NCBI GenBank assembly: GCA_964584125.1
Contig: CAZOYP010000068.1
Coordinates: 1-13,453 of the forward strand
Length of the DNA stretch: 13,453 nucleotides
Reading direction: 5' to 3'
Source of the DNA: Nitromaritima sp964584125
GTDB taxonomy: Bacteria > Nitrospinota > Nitrospinia > Nitrospinales > VA-1
The notes under the pieces were generated by a model. The model saw nothing but the letters and a program-made list of their open reading frames with translations. It ran no database searches and was not told where the DNA came from. The first letter of the stretch is position 1. Each line of letters opens with the position of its first letter. The translations under genes and the position numbers were made by a program. Positions 1 to 6,850 of this stretch are shown here, piece after piece.

Positions 1-452
1 GCCGTCTGAAGGGTCTGTCGAATTTTAGCTACACCCTCTTTAGAAACTAAGCCTATTTTATTTAGCCCAGCGTAATAAGCTATATCAACGCGTTTTCTGG
101 TATCTGTATCCAAAATAAATTCGTATGCAATATATCCAGATAGTATCAAAACACCAAGGGATGAAGCTACTAACTTAATGGATCGCTTTACATTACTTGA
201 GAGCCGATAACGCGTGACTTCAAATTTGACCTTTTTTGCTGTTTTTTCTAGAGCCTCGAATTTTGCATTTCTAAATTTATAGAAAATTTTTCTTTCCAAG
301 CCCGTATGAGTCTTAGCATTATTCGCCAGCTTATGAATTATTTGATAGAGATTTTCCCTTGTACGGCGATCATAGCTCCCGCGTGGATCCTTATTAGCGA
401 TCAGGTTAAATTCCGTAATTGTTAGTGTTTTTATTTTTTTTTCTACAACCAT
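1..452 (-). CDS. Membrane-anchored protein of unknown function, C-terminus cut by window edge
   Basis: An open frame of 150 codons runs from an ATG at 452 off the left end with no stop. An in-frame TGA lies nine codons upstream and no other in-frame start lies between, so this ATG is the likely start, although no clear Shine-Dalgarno precedes it. The protein begins MVVEKKIKTLTITEFNLIA. Residues 1-90 are rich in Lys and Arg and look helical and cytoplasmic. Residues about 92-114 (VASSLGVLILSGYIAYEFIL) form one membrane span. The remainder is polar and probably lies outside the inner membrane, so the topology is N-in, signal-anchor-like. I do not recognise the family. It lies 138 bp downstream of the divergent ParA/MinD-type gene on the same strand, and the spacer holds a promoter-like pair, so it may be co-transcribed or have its own promoter. 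That it is a real gene is likely; its function is unknown. Confidence 0.7.
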   Translation of the reverse strand, partial: MVVEKKIKTLTITEFNLIANKDPRGSYDRRTRENLYQIIHKLANNAKTHTGLERKIFYKFRNAKFEALEKTAKKVKFEVTRYRLSSNVKRSIKLVASSLGVLILSGYIAYEFILDTDTRKRVDIAYYAGLNKIGLVSKEGVAKIRQTLQT

Positions 453-538
453 AATTAACTGACTAAAATTATTATTTCAATTTAATTGCAATAAAACTAA
501 AAAAGACGTAGCTGTTATTTGCAAGGAAAAACAATCCC

Positions 539-566
539 ATTTTATCTAGAAATTCTTGAATTACAA
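539..566 (-). promoter_or_regulatory. Candidate sigma-70 promoter for the membrane-anchored protein gene
   Basis: On the minus strand TTGTAA (566-561) and TAAAAT (544-539) are separated by 16 bp, matching the -35 and -10 consensus at 4/6 and 5/6. Transcription would begin about 80 nt before the ATG at 452. The region is very AT-rich, so chance matches are common. Confidence 0.3.
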
Positions 567-590
567 AATATTAATTAACTTTCTGGTGGG

Positions 591-1913
591 TCAACTTAAA
601 CTACTTGCAATACGGCTAAAGGCTCGACCAATACCAAGCCCAGATTGTTCTTCAAGCTTGGAAAGGATTTCTGCATTGGAATATGCAAGAGTTGGGCGAG
701 TGGCATTTGAGTCAATGATGCTTCTTGCAATTATGTCTATTCGGTTCGACAACTTTTTATCCTTATCATAGAATAAGGTTCCTCGATTGTTAGTGATATT
801 AATAACCTTGTTAGCTGGGAGTAATCCAATGAGATGAATACGGTCCTTATATTTTTCATATTTATCTAGCGTTTCCAGATATTCCCTCAATTGATCAAGG
901 CATAGAGGAATTTCATTGATGTCCTGACAACGATTAAAAATTATGCCCATCTTTTTAGTTGCTAAAGCCTGCATAACTGCTTCCTGACCTCTTGCGGAAA
1001 TTAATCGATCAACATAGGACTTATCCAAACCCGTTAAGTGCCCGTTATTATATTTAATAAAAAAATCCTCATAATAATCAATAAATGTATGAAGAGCGTC
1101 TATACTGCCTTTGATAGCTATAGAATTACTCACATCGAATACAAATAAGACTTGGTCAATTGAATTCATTAGAGACGACAAGTGGTTCACTCCACCCGCC
1201 GGCGTATCCAAAATCACATGTTGAAATTTTTCGCATACCTCTTGGACAAATTCTAAAAATAGGGCCAAAAATTCTGGTTCATTGATACGTTGGCGATGAT
1301 GCTTTTTACCAAGAATTGGGACCTCCCCTCCAAGAATTGCAAAACCGTATTCCTCAATATAAGAAATATATTCATCTATATCTGGTCTTGCGTTTCCTTC
1401 GTATTCCCGCAATATTTTTCTAAATTTATTAACATCAATACGTTTGAATAATTTGGTGACGTCTTTTTTTTTCAGATCTGAAGGACGATTAATATCCCCA
1501 CGCATTAAGAATAATTCGTGTATTTCATCACCAAATTCAAATTCAGAATAATTAAATAATTGTTCTTTCAGGTTTTTATAGCTGGCAATGCTTTTTAACA
1601 AACGAGGGTTGTCCTTGGGGATATTTCCCGCCTTATATTCTTGAAAAGGGACCAGAATTTGGTAAAGTTCATGTAAAAAATCTACTTGATAAGTGCGATT
1701 TGCCAAAGTTTCAAATAAATCAAAAAATGTTTTTTGAGGGTGGCTATTAAGGATACCTGTAATAGTTGGTAACCTTAAGTCAAGATCGAACAAACAAACC
1801 GGTCTTTGAGTTTTGGTCGAATTAAGTGCTTGAGTTATTGCAGCCGCTATATTTATAGAAAGTGTAGTTTTTCCCACACCTCCTTTGTGTCCAATTATTG
1901 AAATAATCGCCAT
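591..1913 (-). CDS. Divergent ParA/MinD-type P-loop ATPase with a large insertion
   Basis: This is a 440-residue member of the ParA/MinD deviant-Walker ATPase superfamily. The sequence shows the deviant Walker A KGGVGKTT (residues 10-17) after IISIIGH, a switch-like DLDLRLP (43-49) and a Walker B with switch II, HVILDTPAGG (232-241). In ordinary ParA/MinD proteins, Walker B follows Walker A by roughly 100-120 residues. Here the gap is about 220, so residues of roughly 60-215, lysine-rich and charged, contain an extra region. The C-terminus (GLGIGRAFSRIASSLS) could form an amphipathic helix like MinD's membrane anchor; that is inference. Its ATG directly follows the rsmI stop codon, with AGAGGGA a few bases upstream, so translation is probably coupled. 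It is distinct from the chromosomal ParA encoded 2.1 kb upstream. The cargo (partition, polar positioning, division or motility) cannot be told from sequence. ATPase family membership is near certain. Confidence 0.9.
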   Translation of the reverse strand: MAIISIIGHKGGVGKTTLSINIAAAITQALNSTKTQRPVCLFDLDLRLPTITGILNSHPQKTFFDLFETLANRTYQVDFLHELYQILVPFQEYKAGNIPKDNPRLLKSIASYKNLKEQLFNYSEFEFGDEIHELFLMRGDINRPSDLKKKDVTKLFKRIDVNKFRKILREYEGNARPDIDEYISYIEEYGFAILGGEVPILGKKHHRQRINEPEFLALFLEFVQEVCEKFQHVILDTPAGGVNHLSSLMNSIDQVLFVFDVSNSIAIKGSIDALHTFIDYYEDFFIKYNNGHLTGLDKSYVDRLISARGQEAVMQALATKKMGIIFNRCQDINEIPLCLDQLREYLETLDKYEKYKDRIHLIGLLPANKVINITNNRGTLFYDKDKKLSNRIDIIARSIIDSNATRPTLAYSNAEILSKLEEQSGLGIGRAFSRIASSLS

Positions 1914-2633
1914 CTAATTCCCTCTATTAGAATCCTTTGGTAGTCCAGAAATGACAAGTGTGATTTCCCCTTTTAATTTTTTTTCTCCAGAAATATTAGC
2001 AAGGTTTTCTAAGGTTCCTCGGATAACTTCCTCATGAATTTTAGTCAACTCCCTTGCTAGTACTGCTTTACGATCTCCCATAGCCTGGTAAAGCTCATTC
2101 AGAGTTTTGGTAATTCTATGAGGTGATTCGAAAAGTACAATTGTCCTTCTTTCTTGTGCTAGTTCTTCAATTAATTTTTTACGCCCTTTTTTGCGGGGAA
2201 GAAATCCCTCGAAAACAAATCGGTTAACCGGTAAACCCGATACCGTGAGAGCAGCCAAAACTGCCGATGGACCAGGAAGTGAAACTACCTGCAAACACGC
2301 AGCTAGCGCGGCACTTACTAAATGATAAAGAGGGTCTGAAATCCCTGGTGTGCCGGCGTCAGATACTAGAGCTAAGTTATGCCCTGCTTGAAGTCGAGCT
2401 ACCAAACGAGCTGTTTTTTTCGATTGATTGTAACTATTAAAACTCTCAAGAGGTACCTTGATCTCAAAATATTTTAATAGCTTACCCGTCCTTCTCGTAT
2501 CCTCCGCGGCTACAAGATCAACATTATTGAGTAATTCCAATGAACGATGAGTTACATCATTTAAATTACCAATCGGGGTACTTACAATGTATAAGGTACC
2601 TTTCACCCCAGCCACCCCTTTTTTGTTACCCAT
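1914..2633 (-). CDS. rsmI: 16S rRNA (cytidine1402-2'-O)-methyltransferase RsmI
   Basis: RsmI 2'-O-methylates C1402 of 16S rRNA in the ribosomal P site using S-adenosylmethionine. The 239-residue protein shows the tetrapyrrole-methylase-like signature: LYIVSTPIGNL (14-24), AAEDTRRTGKLL (42-53), LVSDAGTPGISDP (89-101), LPGPSAVLAAL (119-129), FEGFLPRK (141-148), ESPHR (169-173), ARELTKIHEE (193-202) and KGEITLVI (221-228). It is shorter than the E. coli enzyme at the C-terminus. Start choice: the frame is open to a TTG at 2645; the ATG at 2633 is used here. A GTG at 2606 has AAGGGG eight bases upstream and gives the family-typical MKGTLYIVSTPIGN, so it is a serious alternative. Upstream, 119 bp without a confident terminator separate it from the bactofilin gene. 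The stop codon abuts the next ATG. Confidence 0.95.
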   Translation of the reverse strand: MGNKKGVAGVKGTLYIVSTPIGNLNDVTHRSLELLNNVDLVAAEDTRRTGKLLKYFEIKVPLESFNSYNQSKKTARLVARLQAGHNLALVSDAGTPGISDPLYHLVSAALAACLQVVSLPGPSAVLAALTVSGLPVNRFVFEGFLPRKKGRKKLIEELAQERRTIVLFESPHRITKTLNELYQAMGDRKAVLARELTKIHEEVIRGTLENLANISGEKKLKGEITLVISGLPKDSNRGN

Positions 2634-2724
2634 CCTGAAACACAATAAATATTTTCTAAAATAACTAAAAAATTCTTCGAGGGACTTGAAAGAAATAATT
2701 TACCCGGATCTAATAAAACGTAAT

Positions 2725-3105
2725 TTATTTTTTCTCCTTTACAAGTTCAATGATCTTCTCACTTTCTCTTCCTGTCATGTTTAATTGGCCGTCAAGAACC
2801 GCTCCTAGTTCTATGCTTACCGCTGGCGTCTTTACATTACCTGTAATTTTACTTGCAGGGTGCATCTCAATTTTTTTTGATGCTACAACTGTTCCCTTCA
2901 ATTTTCCTTTACAAACAAGAATTCCTACATCTATGTCTGCTTGCATATCTCCTGTTTCGCCGACAACGAGCGTATCTTTTGTCTGTACAGTACCCTCAAA
3001 CTTGCCATCAATTCTTACAGTGCCTTCAAAACTCAGTGTTCCTTTAAACAACGCATCCGAGCCTAGATAAGCCTTGATTGGCAATTCCTCTTTTTTTTGC
3101 AACAT
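2725..3105 (-). CDS. Bactofilin family cytoskeletal protein
   Basis: Bactofilins polymerise without nucleotide into filaments built from a right-handed beta-helix and serve as scaffolds at the cell pole or membrane. The 126-residue protein has a short charged N-terminal tail, then a core (about residues 14-112) of short repeats with regularly spaced glycines, such as FKGTLSFEGTVRIDGKFEGT (20-39), and further on CKGKLKGTVV, ASKITGNVKT and IELGAVLDGQLNM. It ends in a charged tail, IIELVKEKK. The frame is open to a TTG at 3123, but the ATG at 3105 is preceded by AGGAG (3116-3112) with a 6-base spacer, one of the best ribosome-binding sites in the window, so that start is chosen. It lies 48 bp downstream of parB on the same strand. 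In Myxococcus, bactofilins encoded beside parAB help position ParABS; a similar role here is inference. The protein is soluble, with no membrane span. Confidence 0.93.
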   Translation of the reverse strand: MLQKKEELPIKAYLGSDALFKGTLSFEGTVRIDGKFEGTVQTKDTLVVGETGDMQADIDVGILVCKGKLKGTVVASKKIEMHPASKITGNVKTPAVSIELGAVLDGQLNMTGRESEKIIELVKEKK

Positions 3106-3153
3106 ACTTTTCTCCTGTTTCAACTCAAAAAATCAAACCATCTATGAATTATT

Positions 3154-4008
3154 TTAAACAAAGAAGGCGCGGATACGTTCTAGATCGTCATCCGAATAAT
3201 ATTTAATAATTACTTTACCACCTTTTTTGCTAGGAGCAATTTCTACTTTAGTCCCTAGTTTTCGTTCCAACTCCATTTCCAACTTTTTTATAAAGATATC
3301 TTTTTTGGTTTTTTTTCTTATCGGACTTTCAGTGTTCAGATGAGTTTGCTTGACCTGATTCTCTGTCTCACGAACATTCAATGATTGTCTAACTATTTTT
3401 CTCCTCAAAGCTTCAATATCTTTTTCGTTTTTTAAGCCCAAAAGGGCGCGTCCATGTCCCATTGACAATAGTCCGCCAATCATATCTTCTTTTACTTGAC
3501 GGGGTAGTTTAAGAAGTCTCATTGCGTTTGATATTGATTCCCTGCTTTTACCCATTCGCTCAGAAATTTTTTCCTGGGTAAGCTTAAAGTCTTCCGCCAA
3601 TCGTGCGTATCCATCAGCCTCTTCAATTGGGTTTAGATCCTGCCTATTAAGGTTTTCGATTAAAGCAATCTCAAGCGATTCTGTATCAGTCGCCTCACGC
3701 ACAATAGCTGGAATTTTTTTAAGTCCGACTTTTTTACTAGCCCGCCAGCGTCGTTCCCCAACGATAAGCTCATAACCATTTTGACTTTTTTGGACTACAA
3801 CCGGTTGTATCACTCCGTGTTCACCTATTGAACTTTCTAGCTCTTCCAATTGCTCATCATTAAAATATTTTCTAGGTTGCAAGCGATTAGGGACTATTTC
3901 ATCAATCAGAATCTCCATTGGTCCTGTTTTGTTTTCGCCCTCTGATGTATCTTTCTCAAAATTGGGAATTAAAGCTTCTATTCCTTTGCCCAAAGCTTTT
4001 CGGTTCAT
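3154..4008 (-). CDS. parB: Chromosome partitioning protein ParB (Spo0J type)
   Basis: ParB binds parS, clamps around and spreads along DNA using CTP, and stimulates the ATPase of ParA to move origins apart. The 284-residue protein is of usual length. Residues 1-17 (MNRKALGKGIEALIPNF) are the typical ParA-contacting N-terminus. The N-terminal CTP-binding domain covers roughly 34-130 with the arginine patch GERRWRA (84-90) and ENLNRQDLNPIEEA (118-131). A helix-turn-helix region follows, LTQEKISERMGKSRESIS (143-160), then GHGRALLGL (184-192). A lysine-rich linker precedes the C-terminal dimerisation domain (about 236-284). All key motifs look intact. It lies 44 bp downstream of parA, and a matching parS site sits just upstream of parA, so the system is complete. 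The ATG start gives the standard N-terminus; the Shine-Dalgarno (AGAGAG) is weak and somewhat distant. Confidence 0.97.
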   Translation of the reverse strand: MNRKALGKGIEALIPNFEKDTSEGENKTGPMEILIDEIVPNRLQPRKYFNDEQLEELESSIGEHGVIQPVVVQKSQNGYELIVGERRWRASKKVGLKKIPAIVREATDTESLEIALIENLNRQDLNPIEEADGYARLAEDFKLTQEKISERMGKSRESISNAMRLLKLPRQVKEDMIGGLLSMGHGRALLGLKNEKDIEALRRKIVRQSLNVRETENQVKQTHLNTESPIRKKTKKDIFIKKLEMELERKLGTKVEIAPSKKGGKVIIKYYSDDDLERIRAFFV

Positions 4009-4052
4009 ATGTAAAGTTCTCTCTTTAATTTGTTAATACAATATTTGTTCAT

Positions 4053-4925
4053 CTATTTTTTTAAAAAATCCCTGAGTTTATTTTCTTTTATCCATTCTTC
4101 ATATGTCATTGCCTGGGGTATTTTTTCTAGTTCTGCTTTAGGAGAAGGAATTTCACCCTTTGTGCGTTGGATCACTTCCTGAGCCAATTCAACATATGAA
4201 TCAGAACCCTTTGACCTATTGGCATATAAAACTATTGGTTTGCCATGACTTGGTGCTTCGCTCAAACGGATATTCCTTGGGATAATTGTCTTCATTAGAA
4301 ACTCACTAAAATATTTTTTTACCTGGTTTTCAACCTGACTGGTTAATAAAGGTCGATTATCGTACATCGTAAGAAGTATACCCTCAACTTTAAGAGCAGG
4401 ATTTATTGATTTTCTTATTCTTTGTAGGGTTTGTAACAAGTGACTGAGTCCCTGCAAAGCATAATACTCGCACTGCATAGGAATAAGAACAGACTGTGAT
4501 ACCGCCAGCGCATTGAGAGTGAGAAGACCTAAGGAAGGGGGACAGTCTATAACAACAAATTCATATTCTTCATCCACTTCCTTCAAAGCCTTACCAAGGA
4601 TTTTTTCCCGGTGCGCCCTCCCAACTAACTCAATCTCAGCGCCAGCCAAGTCTACATTTGAAGGAATAATTTTTAAGGTATCAATTTCTGTAGGATAAAT
4701 AACCTGAGCTAGGGAGGCTTGATCAGCTAATAGCTCATAAAGTCCCTTTTGGTTTTCTCTCAGATTAACCCCTAGTCCACTTGAAGCATTGCCTTGTGGA
4801 TCTATATCGACAATTAAGACTTTTTGTCCAGATAAAGCTAAACAAGCTGCAAGGTTAATTGCTGTTGTAGTTTTTCCCACACCGCCTTTTTGATTTGCGA
4901 CACTTATTATTTTGCCCATAAACAA
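4053..4925 (-). CDS. parA: Chromosome partitioning ATPase ParA (Soj)
   Basis: ParA binds DNA non-specifically as an ATP dimer on the nucleoid and is released by ParB, driving origin segregation. Sequence evidence: deviant Walker A NQKGGVGKTTT (residues 11-21), DIDPQGNASSGLG (40-52), AGAEIELV (94-101), Walker B VVIDCPPSLGLLTLNA (124-139), MQCEYYALQGL (150-160), and near the C-terminus RNIRLSEAPSHGKPI. The length (290) is slightly above that of Soj because of a C-terminal extension. Start: GAGGA (4937-4933) stands 7 bases before the TTG at 4925 but 13 before the ATG at 4919. Spacing favours TTG, while family N-termini (MGKIISVANQKGG) favour ATG, two codons shorter. It is first in the parA-parB-bactofilin run and is preceded by a 121-bp spacer holding parS. 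Cytoplasmic, nucleoid-associated. Identification is secure. Confidence 0.97.
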   Translation of the reverse strand: MFMGKIISVANQKGGVGKTTTAINLAACLALSGQKVLIVDIDPQGNASSGLGVNLRENQKGLYELLADQASLAQVIYPTEIDTLKIIPSNVDLAGAEIELVGRAHREKILGKALKEVDEEYEFVVIDCPPSLGLLTLNALAVSQSVLIPMQCEYYALQGLSHLLQTLQRIRKSINPALKVEGILLTMYDNRPLLTSQVENQVKKYFSEFLMKTIIPRNIRLSEAPSHGKPIVLYANRSKGSDSYVELAQEVIQRTKGEIPSPKAELEKIPQAMTYEEWIKENKLRDFLKK

Positions 4926-4949
4926 GTAAAGTTCCTCAGCAAAAATAAT

Positions 4950-4961
4950 TCTTCTAGAAGA
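4950..4961. repeat. 12-bp perfect palindrome upstream of parA
   Basis: TCTTCTAGAAGA is a perfect palindrome located 25 bp before the parA TTG start and about 40 bp from parS. It could be an operator for the parA promoter, or chance in AT-rich sequence. No regulator is indicated by the window. Confidence 0.3.
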
Positions 4962-5002
4962 TTAGCATAAAATGAATGTAATTTCTAACTTCTAAAGGAA
5001 TA

Positions 5003-5018
5003 TGTTCCACGTGAAACA
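5003..5018. other. parS: parS centromere site
   Basis: TGTTCCACGTGAAACA matches the conserved bacterial parS consensus TGTTNCACGTGAAACA at every defined position. It lies in the rsmG-parA spacer on the left replichore, about 4.6 kb from the dnaA-gyrB spacer, which is the usual origin-proximal location. It is the nucleation site for the ParB encoded just downstream. ParB spreading from here would cover the parA promoter, so autoregulation is plausible. No second match to the full consensus was found in the window. Confidence 0.96.
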
Positions 5019-5046
5019 ATTAGAAAATAATAAAATGGATAAAAAC

Positions 5047-5691
5047 TCAGCTCGTCTTTCGCTTAAAAACCATAATTTTGGAATATGAACTTCCTGAACG
5101 TTTAAAAACAATCTCATCGGAAATCATAAGGCAAAGGGAATTAAGAAAAGCGGGCTCGAAGAAATTATTGCAACTAGTCTGCAAAACCAGACAGCCATCT
5201 GGCTTAACAAGATTGGCCCCTAGCCGCAAGCTTAAGTTTGGTTCAAGTACGTGACGGAGAGTTACATAATCAAATGTTCCTAAAGAACCTGAACTGTCTT
5301 CTAATCGTCCATGAATGCATTCAATTTCCGATAATCCAATAGAATTAATCACCGCTTTTAGAAAATTAGCCCTTTTACGTTGGCTCTCGATAAGAACAAC
5401 GTCCAGTTTCGGGCGAACAACCTTAATAGGTATACCAGGAAAGCCCGCCCCGCTTCCTATATCAATCAGAGAACCAACTGGTAAAATAACCCGAGCATAT
5501 TGGAGGGATTCAAAAATATGTTTATTTATAAGTGATAGTTCGTCACATTCAGCGGTAAGATTAATTTTACTATTCCATTTTTTCCATTCTCTTAAATAAA
5601 GATTTAGTTGTTCGGCAATGGAGTCAAGAAAAACATCTTTTCCCAGCTCAATTGAACAATTATTCAAGAGTTCAATTAAGGGGTTATTCAT
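5047..5691 (-). CDS. rsmG: 16S rRNA (guanine527-N7)-methyltransferase RsmG (GidB)
   Basis: RsmG places the N7-methyl group on G527 in the 530 loop of 16S rRNA, using S-adenosylmethionine. The 214-residue protein is of normal length. It shows the family N-terminal motif EWKKWNSKINLTA (35-47), the SAM-binding glycine loop LIDIGSGAGFPGIPIKVV (75-92), the acidic ribose-binding position in VLIESQRKRANFLK (99-112), and GRLED (128-132). The usual 'TaRA' motif reads VTLRH (143-147), a mild deviation. It starts 30 bp after etfA on the same strand, and the gap contains a small hairpin that includes the AGGA likely to serve as its ribosome-binding site. Downstream follow parS and parA, reproducing the widespread rsmG-parA-parB origin cluster. 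The ATG start is the only early one. Confidence 0.96.
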   Translation of the reverse strand: MNNPLIELLNNCSIELGKDVFLDSIAEQLNLYLREWKKWNSKINLTAECDELSLINKHIFESLQYARVILPVGSLIDIGSGAGFPGIPIKVVRPKLDVVLIESQRKRANFLKAVINSIGLSEIECIHGRLEDSSGSLGTFDYVTLRHVLEPNLSLRLGANLVKPDGCLVLQTSCNNFFEPAFLNSLCLMISDEIVFKRSGSSYSKIMVFKRKTS

Positions 5692-5701
5692 AAAAAAATA
5701 G

Positions 5702-5720
5702 TTTTTCCTGTAGGGAAAAA
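5702..5720 (-). other. Small hairpin between etfA and rsmG
   Basis: TTTTTCC (5702-5708) and GGAAAAA (5714-5720) are perfect complements with a 5-base loop, filling most of the 30-bp etfA-rsmG gap. In the minus-strand transcript the arm carrying AGGA is the best Shine-Dalgarno candidate for rsmG, so folding could limit rsmG translation. No U-tract follows, so it is not a standard terminator. Confidence 0.4.
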
Positions 5721-5721
5721 A

Positions 5722-6723
5722 TCAAACCTGGGGACCAAGAACCCTTCTAAATTCATTGGTTAAAGGGGGAAGGACCTCTAAAACATCTCCGACGATCCCA
5801 TAGTCAGCTACGGCAAAAATAGGAGCATTCGCGTCTTTATTTATTGCAACAATACATTTGGCTGCGGACATTCCGGCAAGATGCTGTACTGCACCTGAAA
5901 TACCACATGCTATATATAGATCCGGCTGAACGGTTCGCCCCGTCTGTCCTATCTGGTTAGAATAATGCCTCCACCCATTATCCACTACAGGCCGGCTAGC
6001 GCCAACCGCACCCTGAAGTACCTGAGCTAGTTCTTCAAGAAGTTTAAAGTTTTCTGGTCCCTGCATGCCCAATCCTCCTGAAACAATGACACGTGCTTCT
6101 GTAACATCCAGCTGAGCCCCTGCATCTTTTACTACTTCCCTAACCTTAAGGGCCAACCGGTCATCGGAAATCTTGATATCTTGAAGCTCAATTTTTCCCA
6201 CTCGAGAAGTATCTGGTCCGGGACCTCGAAAAACGTTTTGCCTCAAACTTAAAATATGAGGACCCGAACCTTGCAATTTTAAACGGGAAAGAGCTTTACC
6301 AGCATAGACTGGACGTTGAACCGTGACTTCCTTGTGATTCCCAACCTCGATAGCAACGCAATCTGTTGCTAAACCGATATTTAGTTTGGCGGATAAAGAG
6401 GAGGCTAGTTCCTTTCCATGAGTTGTTGCCGAAAAAAAAATCACGTGTGGTTTATCTGTTGTAATTTGCAGCTCAATGACATCAAGAGCAATATCCAAAG
6501 AAACTTTTCGAAAGAGTGGATTCTGGAGAATTCGCACGTGGTCAGCGCCCCAATGTATCAAGGGCTCTGCCTCAGAATTTTCTAAACCAATACATAATGC
6601 TTCAACAGTTCCTCCTAGCGAGTTGGATAAAAGCCGAGCGGCATGAATCGTTTCAAAAACATAAGGCTTAACACCACGGTCATCTGGTTCAACAAACACT
6701 AAAATTTTCTTAGCTGTTTTCAT
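5722..6723 (-). CDS. etfA: Electron transfer flavoprotein subunit alpha (FixB family)
   Basis: EtfA carries the FAD of the soluble EtfAB heterodimer, which takes electrons from acyl-CoA and related dehydrogenases and passes them to a membrane quinone oxidoreductase. The 333-residue protein has the usual length. The N-terminal ETF domain spans about 6-190. The C-terminal FAD domain begins at VIVSGGLGM (212-220) and contains GASRPVVDNGW (241-251), QIGQTGRTVQPDLYIACGIS (257-276), GAVQHLAGM (277-285) and VAINKDANAPIFAVADYGIVGD (292-313, key residues NKD and DYG). All are standard and intact. It is separated from its partner etfB by a 67-residue membrane protein gene, which is unusual since the two subunits are normally adjacent. 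No strong Shine-Dalgarno precedes the ATG. Electron-bifurcating versus simple ETF type cannot be settled from this gene alone. Confidence 0.97.
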   Translation of the reverse strand: MKTAKKILVFVEPDDRGVKPYVFETIHAARLLSNSLGGTVEALCIGLENSEAEPLIHWGADHVRILQNPLFRKVSLDIALDVIELQITTDKPHVIFFSATTHGKELASSLSAKLNIGLATDCVAIEVGNHKEVTVQRPVYAGKALSRLKLQGSGPHILSLRQNVFRGPGPDTSRVGKIELQDIKISDDRLALKVREVVKDAGAQLDVTEARVIVSGGLGMQGPENFKLLEELAQVLQGAVGASRPVVDNGWRHYSNQIGQTGRTVQPDLYIACGISGAVQHLAGMSAAKCIVAINKDANAPIFAVADYGIVGDVLEVLPPLTNEFRRVLGPQV

Positions 6724-6834
6724 ATTTTGTTTTGCGAGCTAAGGATTTAATAAATTAAAGAGACTAAAAAAACAGACCGAAACAAACCAAAAATAAACAA
6801 AGAACCATTCTTATTTTGTTAAAAAGTTTTTTTG

Positions 6835-6846
6835 GCCCGAACGGGC
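6835..6846 (-). other. GC-rich hairpin just after the small membrane protein gene
   Basis: GCCCGAACGGGC is a perfect GC-rich inverted repeat starting four bases beyond the stop codon of the 67-residue gene, inside AT-rich surroundings. In the minus-strand transcript it is followed by CAAAAAAACUUUUU, not directly by a U-tract. It is therefore a poor intrinsic terminator. It may protect an mRNA 3' end or tune expression between the small gene and etfA. Confidence 0.5.
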
Positions 6847-6850
6847 TAAT

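Noticed and set aside
556..771. Plus-strand 71-residue frame
   Set aside because: It is antisense to the 3' end of the divergent ATPase gene, has no family motif and looks like a shadow frame.
2646..2724. Terminator between the bactofilin and rsmI genes
   Set aside because: The minus strand has a T-run after a CTTTC/GAAG pairing, but the stem is too short and bulged to support a terminator call.
2750..3070. Plus-strand 106- and 64-residue frames
   Set aside because: Both lie antisense to the bactofilin gene, whose repeats and ribosome-binding site are convincing.
3106..3123. TTG at 3123 as bactofilin start
   Set aside because: The AGGAG ribosome-binding site lies inside this extension and points to the ATG at 3105.
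6089..6540. Three CACGTG cores inside etfA as extra parS sites
   Set aside because: The flanks at about 6090, 6442 and 6535 do not match the TGTTN and AAACA arms; only the six central bases agree, which is expected by chance.
6835..6846. GC-rich stem as an intrinsic terminator
   Set aside because: On the minus strand the stem is followed by A residues, and on the plus strand by TAATTT with no converging gene, so neither direction fits.
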